The position numbers were made by a program, and so were the translations under genes. Positions 21,753 to 30,972 of a stretch of DNA of 64,000 bases are shown here, piece by piece. Source of the DNA: Nigrospora sphaerica (lineage: Eukaryota; Ascomycota; Sordariomycetes; Amphisphaeriales; Apiosporaceae). Location of the stretch: contig JAGVVL010000009.1 of the NCBI GenBank assembly GCA_018287875.1, forward strand, positions 3,844,001 to 3,908,000. The letters are read 5' to 3'. Below the pieces are notes generated by a model. The model saw only the letters and a list, made by a program, of their open reading frames with translations. It did not search any database and was not told the origin of the DNA. Every line of letters begins with the position of its first letter. Within the stretch, counting starts at the first letter, position 1.

Positions 21753-24146
21753 ATGTCTGATGGTGCTGGCTTAGGAAATCACTCTCTCTTAGCCAAAATC
21801 GATAGGCTAAGAGAGCTCAATGTTGGTTCGATAATTCCTCTTCCACAGGTATATTACCCGCACTGCGTTATGACCTTACATCTGACACCTCGCAGCTGGT
21901 CGTTGTCGGAGATCAGTCTTCCGGCAAAAGCTCTGTCTTAGAGAGTTTGACCGGGTTTTCTTTCCCCCGAGGAGCCACACTTTGCACTCGATACGCAACG
22001 CAGATCACATGTTCTCGTGAAACAGAACGGAGCGTACTTATCAGCATCATCCCGCGTCCTCAGGCAGATGAGGCTTTGAAAGCTCAGCTTCAGCAGTTTG
22101 AACGACGTATCACAGACATTGATAACGATGATCTTGCTGGAGTTTTCAACCAGGCCAACCAGGTAATGGGTATCCGGACGGATACAAGAGATGAAACATC
22201 AAAAAAACCAACATTCAGCCAAGATATCCTCAAAATCGAGGTTCGGGGCCCAAAAGAGGAGCATTTCACCGTTATCGATGTTCCGGGGATTTTCCGCGTT
22301 GGTACACCAGGTGCGTATTGCATTATTACGGGGATGGGTAGATAATAACCCTTTGCTTCCTATTACAGGAAGTACTAGCGATTCCGATATTGTACTGGTT
22401 CGGTCCATGGTACAGCAATACATGTCTAACAGTCGAACCATGTAAGAATCGGATGCCTTGAATTTCTCCGTATGTGACGGCGCTGGCAATCAGCCACAGC
22501 CGTGACGTCATATACATTCGTCGCTGACCCCTGCTGAAAAGCATTCTAGCAGTGATGCCTTGCAACGTCGATGTCGCGAATCAGGAGATTCTCAAATTGG
22601 CCAGTGCCGCAGATCCGTCAGGTTCGAGGACGATGGGCGTCTTAACGAAGCCTGATTTGACGCTTGAAAAGGCAACTCAACAGACCGTGGTTGATTTGGT
22701 ACTCGGAAAGATTCACCCTCTTAAACTCGGCTACTTCGTGGTGAAGAACAGGAATGCTGATGACGAAAGTTCGACACTAGCCGAGCGCCTGCAAGATGAG
22801 AAGAGTTTCTTTGCTTCACCTCAGTGGTCTTCAATAACAAGCCGTTGTGGTGTGCCCGCTCTCAAGGCTCGAATTCGACAACTTCTTATGGATATTTCAA
22901 GGCGTGAGATGCCACATGTCAGAGCACAAATCGACAATCACCTGAACCGATGTCGCACAGATCTGGAGCTCATGGGGCCTTCACGAATCGATTCCAATGC
23001 GCAAAGACTATTCCTAGGGAAGCTGGCCTCGAGATTTCAATCCCTAACCCAGTCGGCACTCAACGGATACTACTTAGGGGAATCGCTTTTCAAAACTAAC
23101 CCGAGACTGAAACTGATCACCCGGTTAGTGAAGATCAACGAGGCTTTCTCGGACACGTTCTGGAAAAAGGGCCACCTTCAACATTTTAAATCCACATGGA
23201 ATGACGATGGGGAATCTACTTTTGACAGCAGCGAACACGCCGACATTGTTGAGTTGAAGCTACAAGATTTTGAAGACAAGTATCCTGAAATCCTTTCAGT
23301 TCTTCGGTTCGAAGAATACGACTGCCCAAAACCGTTAAAAGGTCCATTGATTCACCGCATCGAAAATGTATTCGACTCGAGTCGGGGGCCGGAAATCGGA
23401 ACAGTATGTTTACACACCCCCAGAGCCATTTACCTGGTGCTAACAAACGACCTCAGTTTGGTGGCACGATACTTGCCATTATCTTCGAGGAACAATCGGA
23501 GAAGTGGGAACCCCTTGTTCTCTCTCACACAAGCAAAGTGATCATTATTGTACACGACTATATCTCCTGCCTTCTCGATGAGATCTGTCGCGACAGCTAC
23601 GTCAGGTCGCAAATGTGGACTCTGATTATTGGTCGAATATGCGCAGCTTACCATCGAGCTTTGGAGCATGCGAAGTTCTTGCTGTCAGTGGAGCGACGAG
23701 GACGTCCCAGTACTCTCAATCACTACTTCAACTCAGACATGCAGAAGAAGCGCAGCGAAAGATTGAAAGACGGTCTACGGCCATATGCGCTCCCATATAC
23801 AAAAAGCGAAGGGAGCTATATTGACTTTGCTCAGATTGGAAAGTATACAGAAGACAAGTCTAACAGGCAACAGGTGTGCGAGGATATACTCGATACGGTA
23901 ACAAGCTACTACAAGGTGGTTCGGAAGCGTTTCGTCGATCAAGTCTGCCAACAGGTAGTGCTCCACTTTCTTCTCGACTGCGATGAAAGCCCACTGAAGG
24001 TTCTCTGCCCTGAGCTGGTCATGGGTCTTGGGATTGACCAGCTCGAGATGATCGCGGGTGAGGAAACGGAGGCCAAGGATCGACGAAACATGCTGGAGGG
24101 GCAGATCAAGAGTCTGGAGTCAGCCCTGGTTGTTTTACGAACATGA
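21753..24146 (+). CDS. Dynamin-superfamily GTPase, Mx/fungal interferon-induced-like, five exons
   Basis: Exons 21753-21848, 21896-22310, 22369-22441, 22542-23403 and 23457-24146 give 711 residues with all junctions in phase. The GTPase domain is complete: P-loop GDQSSGKSSV right after intron 1, switch-I Thr in PRGATLCTRYATQI, G3 DVPG (animals usually have DLPG), and G4 TKPD. A stalk/middle region follows, and the C-terminal GTPase effector domain is clear (TSYYKVVRKRFVDQVCQQVV... QLEMIAGEE...). There is no PH or proline-rich domain, so it resembles Mx-like or fungal DLP proteins rather than endocytic dynamin. Such proteins self-assemble into helices and remodel membranes or, for Mx, restrict viruses. 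The fungal role is not known. Nothing is broken, in contrast to the fragments downstream. Intron 4 is 53 bases with branch GCTAAC. Confidence 0.93.
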
Positions 24147-25152
24147 ATGAGCCCAGTATTGCCAGCCGGCCGTATCCCACTCTACTCGAGCTACCATTAC
24201 AATGCCCATGACTCCTCCGGTGCGCATTATAACAAGTAAGACAATCTAAAGACTCAAATGCGTGGAAATTAACGGTTGGTATTACTCCTTAAGCGCCTTT
24301 TTTGGACGACTCCATGGTTTCCTGGCTGTTTTGTCGATATTTAGGGCTTGGGCGACCAAATTTATCGCAGATTAGAATGGCCATCTCACGCCGTAACACT
24401 CATGCTACAGATACGCTGCACGGCGGCCGATAATTCGCCCACGTAAGGTGGCATACTGATAGTCACAGTCCATTTTCCCTGGTGGATGGTCAGCGATCTG
24501 CAAAATTTTAGACATCCGGCGGTCGGCGCAGCAACCGCATAGCTGTTGTGCTCTCCCACGATAGCCCACGCTCCGTACAGTCGATGTTCTCCTCGTTTTC
24601 TATGTTTCTTATACTGCTGAACTCCTATTGGAGACAGGGTGCCGACTGCACGAAGGGCTCTGGTTATCCGCTTCTTGTCTACAGAACTTCAATTCATGTC
24701 GTGAGCCTAATTCACACACGCGCGGCATGTTCCTTCCAACCAACGACGTCTTCTTGGGTTAAGAATTTCCTTCTCATCTGCTGCGCGTTTCTAGCCATGT
24801 CTATTTCCATTTAATAGTTGTCGAACATCTCTTACGCTCCACGACAGTCGAGGATCCTGTCATACGTGCTTATATCGTTTCTTTAAGAGGCTTCTTCACC
24901 CGGGACATTCGAGTATTACGACCTAGCAGTTGATCCTCTGCAGAATTAGCCTTTATAGTATCCAAATGGATAGAACGATCCAACTAGTGGATCTTTCCCA
25001 AAGCTTCTACTTTATGTTTCAGCGGAAAGTTGGTCAAGACGTGCTGTAAAATCGAGCACCTTTGTCTGAGGCCTTATACAGAGTAACCGGAAAGTGTTTT
25101 ACTCGTCGCATCGTGAGGTCATTTACATACAGGCCAGGCTCCGTGATCTATG
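24147..25152. other. Intergenic, no gene seen
   Basis: One kilobase of AT-richer DNA downstream of the dynamin gene with only short frames on both strands. Confidence 0.6.
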
Positions 25153-25452
25153 TCACACAATAAACCACGCCTGCATGGAACCCCGGAAGTCGGTTAGAAT
25201 CCATTCCTTGATCGCTTCAAGGGCCGCCAGTAACAAATACATCGACTCCAGCGTTTCTGTTGATCCAATTGATATTGAACCATACACCTGTATTTGCGAC
25301 TCCTGGTCGCACGCAAAGAAGACTTCCCATTCGTGGCCGACAAGCCAGATAAGGGGCATCGACACCAGTCGAGCCGGAGCCTGGGACTGGGCAAGAGCCT
25401 GGGCCACGGTTGGGATGAAGCGTTGACAGCCCGGCGATTTCATGTAACCCAC
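25153..25452 (-). pseudogene. Fragment resembling the C-terminus of a fungal PD-(D/E)XK nuclease-like protein
   Basis: Minus-strand frame of about 99 codons with a coding-like core: PLIWLVGHEWEVFFACDQ, an IGST turn, then MYLLLAALEAIKEWI and a final aromatic end. This order (strand 'WEVFFA', 'IGST', long helix ending 'W') is what I associate with the C-terminal part of the fungal PD-(D/E)XK nuclease-like family. The catalytic E..D..ExK half would lie at higher coordinates on this strand but is not visible there; the sequence instead merges into another gene's remnants. It is therefore most likely a truncated relic. The family assignment is from memory of the pattern and unverified. Confidence 0.35.
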
Positions 25453-25683
25453 AAACAGCAGGCTGCACCATGGGCTTTGACTGGTTGGCGGCGAGGTAAA
25501 CTATCCCCTCCCCTCACCAAACAGCCCCAGGAGGCATCCAGCCCGATTCAGTCTTGGCAACAGGTCCCGTTCAAGTATCTTGGGGCCCCGTAGAAATTGT
25601 CGAAGTGCATCTCTCCATTCCAAGTCATACCCCTCCTTGATATTTAGAGCTTTCGTTCAGTCTACCTGCTAAACACAAGTCAT

Positions 25684-26187
25684 TTTGGACATCGGGACCA
25701 AAATGGCACTTCCCATTCGTTGCCCCTGGAGCTTGAGGACCTTTTCTTCTGGAGGCAACATGCCTCCCAGCTCCGGGAGCCGTACTTGAACCTGTACAGG
25801 ACACTGAAGCAACTCAAGCATTCCACGGAGGAGGTGACTTGTCGTCAGTCAACTGCAAGGCGCCGGGATTGCACCGACTTGCCCATACACCGGCAGCCAG
25901 GTTTCGACCCCTTCTTCCTCCGTAAGTAACCAGCACCTAATGAGCACGTACTCCTCCAGACACTGCGCAAGAAGTACGAGCCGAGCAGGAACCAGGACCT
26001 GCTTGTTATAATCTTCTGGGGTTCCCTGGCCTTGATGATAGCCCACCTCGCGGCCACTGGTATTTGCGTTCTTGGACTAGGTGCCTACTGCTTGCTAGTG
26101 GTTGCCGCTGTATATATTGCAGAGCTCGCTAAGCCGCCCGAAGCAAGTGTCTCAGACCACCGAAAGTGCGTGGTACAATACGGCTGA
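25684..26187 (+). pseudogene. Membrane-protein gene remnant with a two-helix segment
   Basis: Two coding-like blocks. The first (about 25684-25921) reads ELEDLFFWRQHASQLREPYL and continues to QPGFDPFFLR, ending at a GTAAGT donor. The second (25960-26187) follows a CTCCAG acceptor and encodes KKYEPSRNQDLLVIIFWG followed by two hydrophobic helices separated by a short Gly/Ala stretch, then stops at TGA 26185. Joining at these sites leaves the blocks out of phase by one base, and no ATG precedes the first block in frame. Either an exon boundary is misjudged or the gene carries a frameshift. I do not recognise the family. It lies just upstream of the beta-trefoil gene on the same strand. Confidence 0.4.
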
Positions 26188-26197
26188 GCCACTGACA

Positions 26198-26971
26198 ATG
26201 GTACAGACTATGAGCGAGCAGTCCACGCCCTCCGCTGTCCCATCGAATGATAAATTAGTCTCCGCATTGCAGCCATCCACGGACAACGAGCCTGAAGAAA
26301 CAACGACCGCTTGGGTGGGCAAGTGGACTGCAAAGTTAGACAAGAAACTAATGGATTTGGAGGCTTTGGTTCTAAAATATCCCGTGGTAAAATTTCTATG
26401 ATGCCCCTCTAAACCTTTGGACGCAAAGAGCTGATTACAGATGCTGCAGGAGGAGAAAATGATGCCGTTCCGCAAACCCCAGCGGCCCGTTACCGAGGAT
26501 GACCTAAACGCAGCCAAGGAGCCTTGGGGCCATTCCGTACCGTGGCCCGGCAGTAGTTACATGATTGTTGAGAAGGCGACCCGTCGGGCCATCATTTCAA
26601 ACGGCGATCTCTGACTCGAGGACGGCAATACCAAAGGCGAAGTACCTGCGCCAACTGCGCACAATAAGTGGCTCTGCGTCGAGCAGGCTAACAGCATTTT
26701 ATTCTTCAACCAACGCGAATGCCTCTACCTCTGCTGTCCTGACAGCAGCCGAGAACCAGCTCCGATGGATTCGGCGCGGATGTTAGGCGGGGAAGGGACC
26801 TCGTTTATGTTCGTCGCACGAGCGCACCCTCAGGGTGGCTACGAACTTCTCCTCCTGAGTGAGGACCACGTCGACCTCAGTGTAGTTGCTGTTGCCGAGG
26901 ACAATAGCCACTTGCATGCGAGAAGGCACGGCGCAACTTTGTGGGAATTCCACAAGGTTCCAAGCAGCTAA
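26198..26971 (+). pseudogene. Beta-trefoil (fascin-like) domain gene with one premature TGA
   Basis: Exons 26198-26386 and 26441-26971 (54-base intron, GTAAAA..TTACAG, phase 0). The N-terminal part is a Ser/Thr/Glu-rich linker plus an amphipathic stretch (AKLDKKLMDLEAL). The second exon reads through 176 codons in a single frame except for TGA at 26612-26614. Around and after the stop are features I associate with fungal fascin-like beta-trefoil domains: LEDGNTKGEVPAPTAHNKWL, CVEQ, FFNQRE, HPQGGYELL and a closing TLWEFHKV. The stop replaces a residue directly before LEDGN, where CGA (Arg) to TGA is the simplest change. If TGA is genuine the protein ends after about 120 residues. A sequencing error or recent mutation are both possible. 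Function unknown. Confidence 0.55.
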
Positions 26972-28110
26972 AAAGCGGTGTTTTCCTCGTACAGCCAGCG
27001 TTTGTGTGAAGATGGTGCAGGCTTGGGGGTGTGGTCCCTTGGTAGTCGGAGACGACGGATGAAACTCGATGATTTGGAGTCCACAGTATAGGTCCGTCCC
27101 GGCTCGGTTTCACTCCCCTCTACGGTGTTATAGGTCAAGGTAGAAAATGAAACCACCTATTCAGCTTGCCGCATGGCTGCGAGGGCCACATCCCAAAGAG
27201 GCCCCCGCATCTTGATCGCAGTGTTGGGTCCCGGAGAAAGCTCGTGAGCTGATCTGTAATATGCTACCCCAACTCAGCCGCAACCGCTTATCCAGACCTA
27301 AAGGGGCTTGATTACATACATTGACTGGTAGTCGCTGAACAACACACATCGTTTCAAATGACAGCCACTTGGGGCCTTTACCTCGCGGGCATGAAAAGGC
27401 TGCTCCGCAGGGTACTTTCTCCAGCCCCTGAGCGCAGGCGCTTAGCCCAACGCCGAACAATGTCGTTTGGGACGGCTGGCGCCCACCCCATGTGAGGGGA
27501 ATACGATACCACGTTTTAGGGCTGACGGGTTGGTCGCGGTGAGGGGGAAATGAGCCAGGTCCATGCGCATGTCTTGACTAGGGCGCATGTCGTCATGATG
27601 GGACGGATACGGCTGTAGTTTGCGTGGTCCCATGGCAGCCCGGGCAAGGGATGGATAGTACTGGTAAGCAAAAGCCTCGTCGGGGTTGCAAGCTAGCTGG
27701 CGACGTGCAAAATTCCAGGAATTGAAGGGTCAAGTGCCGGCCTGGCCTTACGGAGACGGAGCTGTGAGTGGTACGTGATAGGTACGCATAGGGCTGCCCT
27801 TACTAAGCACCATCCCTCCTGCCCCACCCCACGCGGCGGCCGCGTAGTCACGCTTTTTTCGGGATGTACTTAGATAGCTCCCGTTAGAGTTATGGAAGCA
27901 TTGACGGGAGGGAACTAGGGGAACCCTTGTGGGGTTCGCGACGGGTTCGTCTGTCTCTATCTTTAGATCCGTTCTGAGCCCCGATGGCACCTTTGCTGGT
28001 ACGCGATCACCCGACAGCAAGGAAATGTCCGGTGTAGTCGTACCGCGACTGGTCGCTCTCGGCCTCGCTCGACTTCTTGCAGGCAGAGACGGGTACCGTC
28101 AGCGTGGAGG

Positions 28111-28156
28111 GTGGGTGAGATGCATATGGATGGGTGGGTGAAATGCATATGGATGG
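28111..28156. repeat. Two tandem 23-bp units with partial third
   Basis: GTGGGTGAGATGCATATGGATGG at 28111-28133 is followed directly by a copy with one A-for-G change at 28134-28156, then a partial unit. Each unit contains the self-complementary core ATGCAT. Confidence 0.85.
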
Positions 28157-28713
28157 GTGGATGCATGCCCGGTCGGCTAGAGCGTCGGTGGATGGACGGC
28201 TGAAGGTCTCCAGGGCGTAGGGAGTACTTTGTGCCTAAAATGGCAGCTAGAGTAGGTATGGAAGCGGGGTCCATCCGACCACCTGGATTGGATGCATCCA
28301 TTCCCATCCCCATCCATATTGGGTAGGTGCCGACTGAGGGAAAAAGGGAGGCACACAAGGATTCGCTTCGTGGCGTTAGTATTGAAACCTCACGGGGACG
28401 AGTGAGAATGAAGGGCGTACCGCCTTGTTACCTTCGGCAGCGCCTTAATGTTCAACTCTCCTGGGCTGCGCCGCCATTCTGCGTTGCGTGAAGAGTGGAT
28501 GCTAGAGGGGGGTGGATGGAATCAATCCATGATGGGCCCCCCAAAGGTCCCGCCGCCTCTGCCCGAGCCCTCTTTGGGGGCCGTGAAGGGGGGCAGGTGG
28601 GTTCACGGGAACACAGCCCAAGAGCAAGGCGACGGCACCTCTTGTTCACCGGACCATTTGTGCCGTCTGATGGGTGAGCGAGGGCCAGGGCGACCGCATC
28701 AACTACTTACCCA

Positions 28714-28739
28714 CCTACCTAAGTAGCTACTTAGGTAGG
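28714..28739. repeat. 26-bp perfect palindrome
   Basis: The plus strand reads CCTACCTAAGTAG followed by CTACTTAGGTAGG, two 13-base arms with no spacer. It could extrude as a cruciform or bind a dimeric regulator. It lies about 1.1 kb upstream of the ATG at 29801. Confidence 0.9.
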
Positions 28740-28765
28740 CAAGTTAGTACATACGTTCTCGATCC

Positions 28766-28797
28766 CCGCCTTCCCGCCTTCCCGCCTTCCCGCCTTC
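28766..28797. repeat. Minisatellite, four 8-bp CCGCCTTC units
   Basis: Four exact tandem copies of CCGCCTTC beginning 27 bases after the palindrome. Confidence 0.9.
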
Positions 28798-29800
28798 CCC
28801 TCGTAACGGGATGCGCCACTTCAGAAGCGTGGCTTTTCCCGGCGTGCTTTTGCGGCCTTCCGGCTTCCACATTCGTGCATTTTCAGGGCCCCGTCACAAC
28901 CCCGCCAGCCAACTCCCAACTCTTGCTGCAAGTTCCTGACTCAGGCTCAACGCACACTCGGCCGGGGGGGTGGGCAACGGCCCGCATGCGGCCTAGTGCT
29001 TACAGCCAGGGCTGGTACCAGAGCTGAAGGCAGGGAACGATAATGGTGTCGTTCCCCCGGCAGTGCGCTCTCAATCGCGTTAGCAGCTGACCTTGGCGGC
29101 CGCGGCCCCTGGCGCCTTAGCTCAGACGCAGCCAATTGCGACCCAGACGGCAACGTTTCTTTTGCTGGCAGAAGCAACCTTCAACGTGAGTCCTGACCCT
29201 TTCGATCATGCGCTGCCGCATGGCTTGCCGGATCCTTCGGCGGAGACGAACGTCGATCAGCGGGAGCCTTGTCAGCAACGGCGGCTATCTGCTTTGCCGA
29301 ACCGGAATGACGGCCTGCGAGGGCGAGGCGAGTCCCGCGAGGAACATGGCCATGGAAGACTCTGCCTGTGTCTGGACTCTGTTCGCCCGGCCGAGACCCC
29401 AAAGCCAAGGCTCTTGACCTGGGGACCGGTGGACGGAACGCAAGGTGGAAGCACTGCAGCAGTAGGCGGACTCCCACGGTGCCGCTCAACGACCCTCGCC
29501 TCTATCCTGGATCCTGGAGCCGGTAGCGCGGCAGGGATGCCGCATACAGCTCCACGACAGAGGGAAATTCATTTGCTGATGACCGGTGACATTCAGAATC
29601 AGACCCGGCTGCCGCCCCGCTGCCGCCGCCGCTAAATGGACCGAGCTGCTTCTTCAGCTCGGGCCTATCTCCTCTTCTCTTGCTTTCTTCTTCATCCTCT
29701 TTTGCCTCTGCCGACATACCCGCCCTCAAGGTTGCCCCGACCTTCCCCGTTCTTTGGTTCCACCACGGCTTCCGTGCCATCGCCATCACCACTGGGAACC

Positions 29801-30972
29801 ATGGCGTCCGTTACCGTCGCCGCGCTATCAACGACCTTTACGCCGCCGGCCTCATGCGCTAGCCAGCTCCTGACCCTCGCCCCCCCAAAATACGAAATAT
29901 GGATGAACGATCCGCAACCCGTCGAGGGCTCCCGAGTGTCTGCCTGCTACCCCTCCCAATGGATCGAGCAGTACACGAGTTCTATGGGCGCGACCACGTA
30001 CACGGCGGCCATGATGAGCCCGCTTGTCTGCCCCTCGGCCTGGACCTCCGTTGCCACTAGCTTTGCAAACCTTCCCGACTACATGGCCTGCTGCCCCCAG
30101 TATGTTGCTGCCCTCACTTGAAGCTGGGATATGTCCCGGCAACATTATGGCGACATGCCACTTGAACTCTGTGCATCTCTTTCATCTGTGTGGACCAGGA
30201 TGTGGTTTCGACGAGGGCTTTCTTAACGTGCTGGGATGCTGACGAAACGCGCTCACAGGGGGTTTGGACTTACGCCGCCCAAGACAACCGAGGACGCAAA
30301 ACGACCAGCCTACGGCGGCACTTGCTATTCACCACTGGCATCAGGCTCTACGTATGTCGTGACCAAATACGATACACGCGGGGTGGAGGGGACAATTCAG
30401 TGGCCGGCCACTACCGTGACGGACAACGCCTACGCCCACCCAATAGACGGGTACCGCGCAGGTGCTGTGAGGACCACTGGCTCCAGCGGCAGTGTGAGTT
30501 TTGATGGCTCAGAAGCGCTGTAGAGTGGCCCGGCAGTACTGACCAACGCAACCAGGTCTCACAAGTGTCACCAACTGCGACTTCCAGCGGCGCCAGCAAC
30601 GCGACCAATGCCAACGGCGCCGATGGTGACAATAACACGAGCGCCTCGCTCTCGGGCGGGGCGATTGCGGGCATCGTGATTGGGGTGGTGGGCGGCCTGG
30701 CGCTCATTGCCGCCGCCGCCTTCCTCCTCTTCCGGCGGCGGCGGAAGAACCTGGCGAGACAGCCCGAGGAGGCCGGCGCCGTGGGGCACGCGGCCGAGAA
30801 GAAGGAACCCGATGTCTACGAGGCACCCGAGTCGCCGCAATACCCGGTCGGCGAGCTGCACGCCAGTCACTATAACCCCGGCGAACTGCCCAACAACCAC
30901 TACGTGGCGGAGTTGGGCCCGGGCGAGCGCTCCGAGCTGCCGTCCAATTACCACGGGCACGAGCTCCGCTGA
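29801..30972 (+). CDS. Single-pass membrane surface protein, Cys-rich ectodomain, three exons
   Basis: Exons 29801-30099, 30259-30493 and 30556-30972 give 316 residues. The ATG sits in ACCATGG, a strong fungal context. Splicing joins MACCP to QGFGLTPP, a CCP-Q/S-G-F/Y-LTPP junction common in this ascomycete family. The ectodomain (about residues 1-195) has paired cysteines, including SACYPSQW, LVCPSAW, ACCP and GGTCYSPL. A Ser/Thr/Asn-rich stalk with NAT and NNTS glycosylation sequons leads to one transmembrane helix (GGAIAGIVIGVVGGLALIAA), a stop-transfer RRRRK and a roughly 75-residue cytoplasmic tail rich in Pro/Glu/Tyr. No typical N-terminal signal peptide is visible, a recurrent feature in such proteins or a sign that an upstream exon is missed. 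Layout resembles Mid2/Wsc-type wall sensors, but no WSC domain is present; sensing is an inference. Confidence 0.85.

Larger units (their letters stand above)
26972..29800. other. Intergenic with short tandem repeats and a palindrome; no gene seen
   Basis: 2.8 kb without a supportable coding region. It holds the 23-bp tandem repeat at 28111, the perfect palindrome at 28714 and the 8-bp minisatellite at 28766. The last 700 bases are GC-rich and probably promoter and leader of the gene at 29801. Confidence 0.6.
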
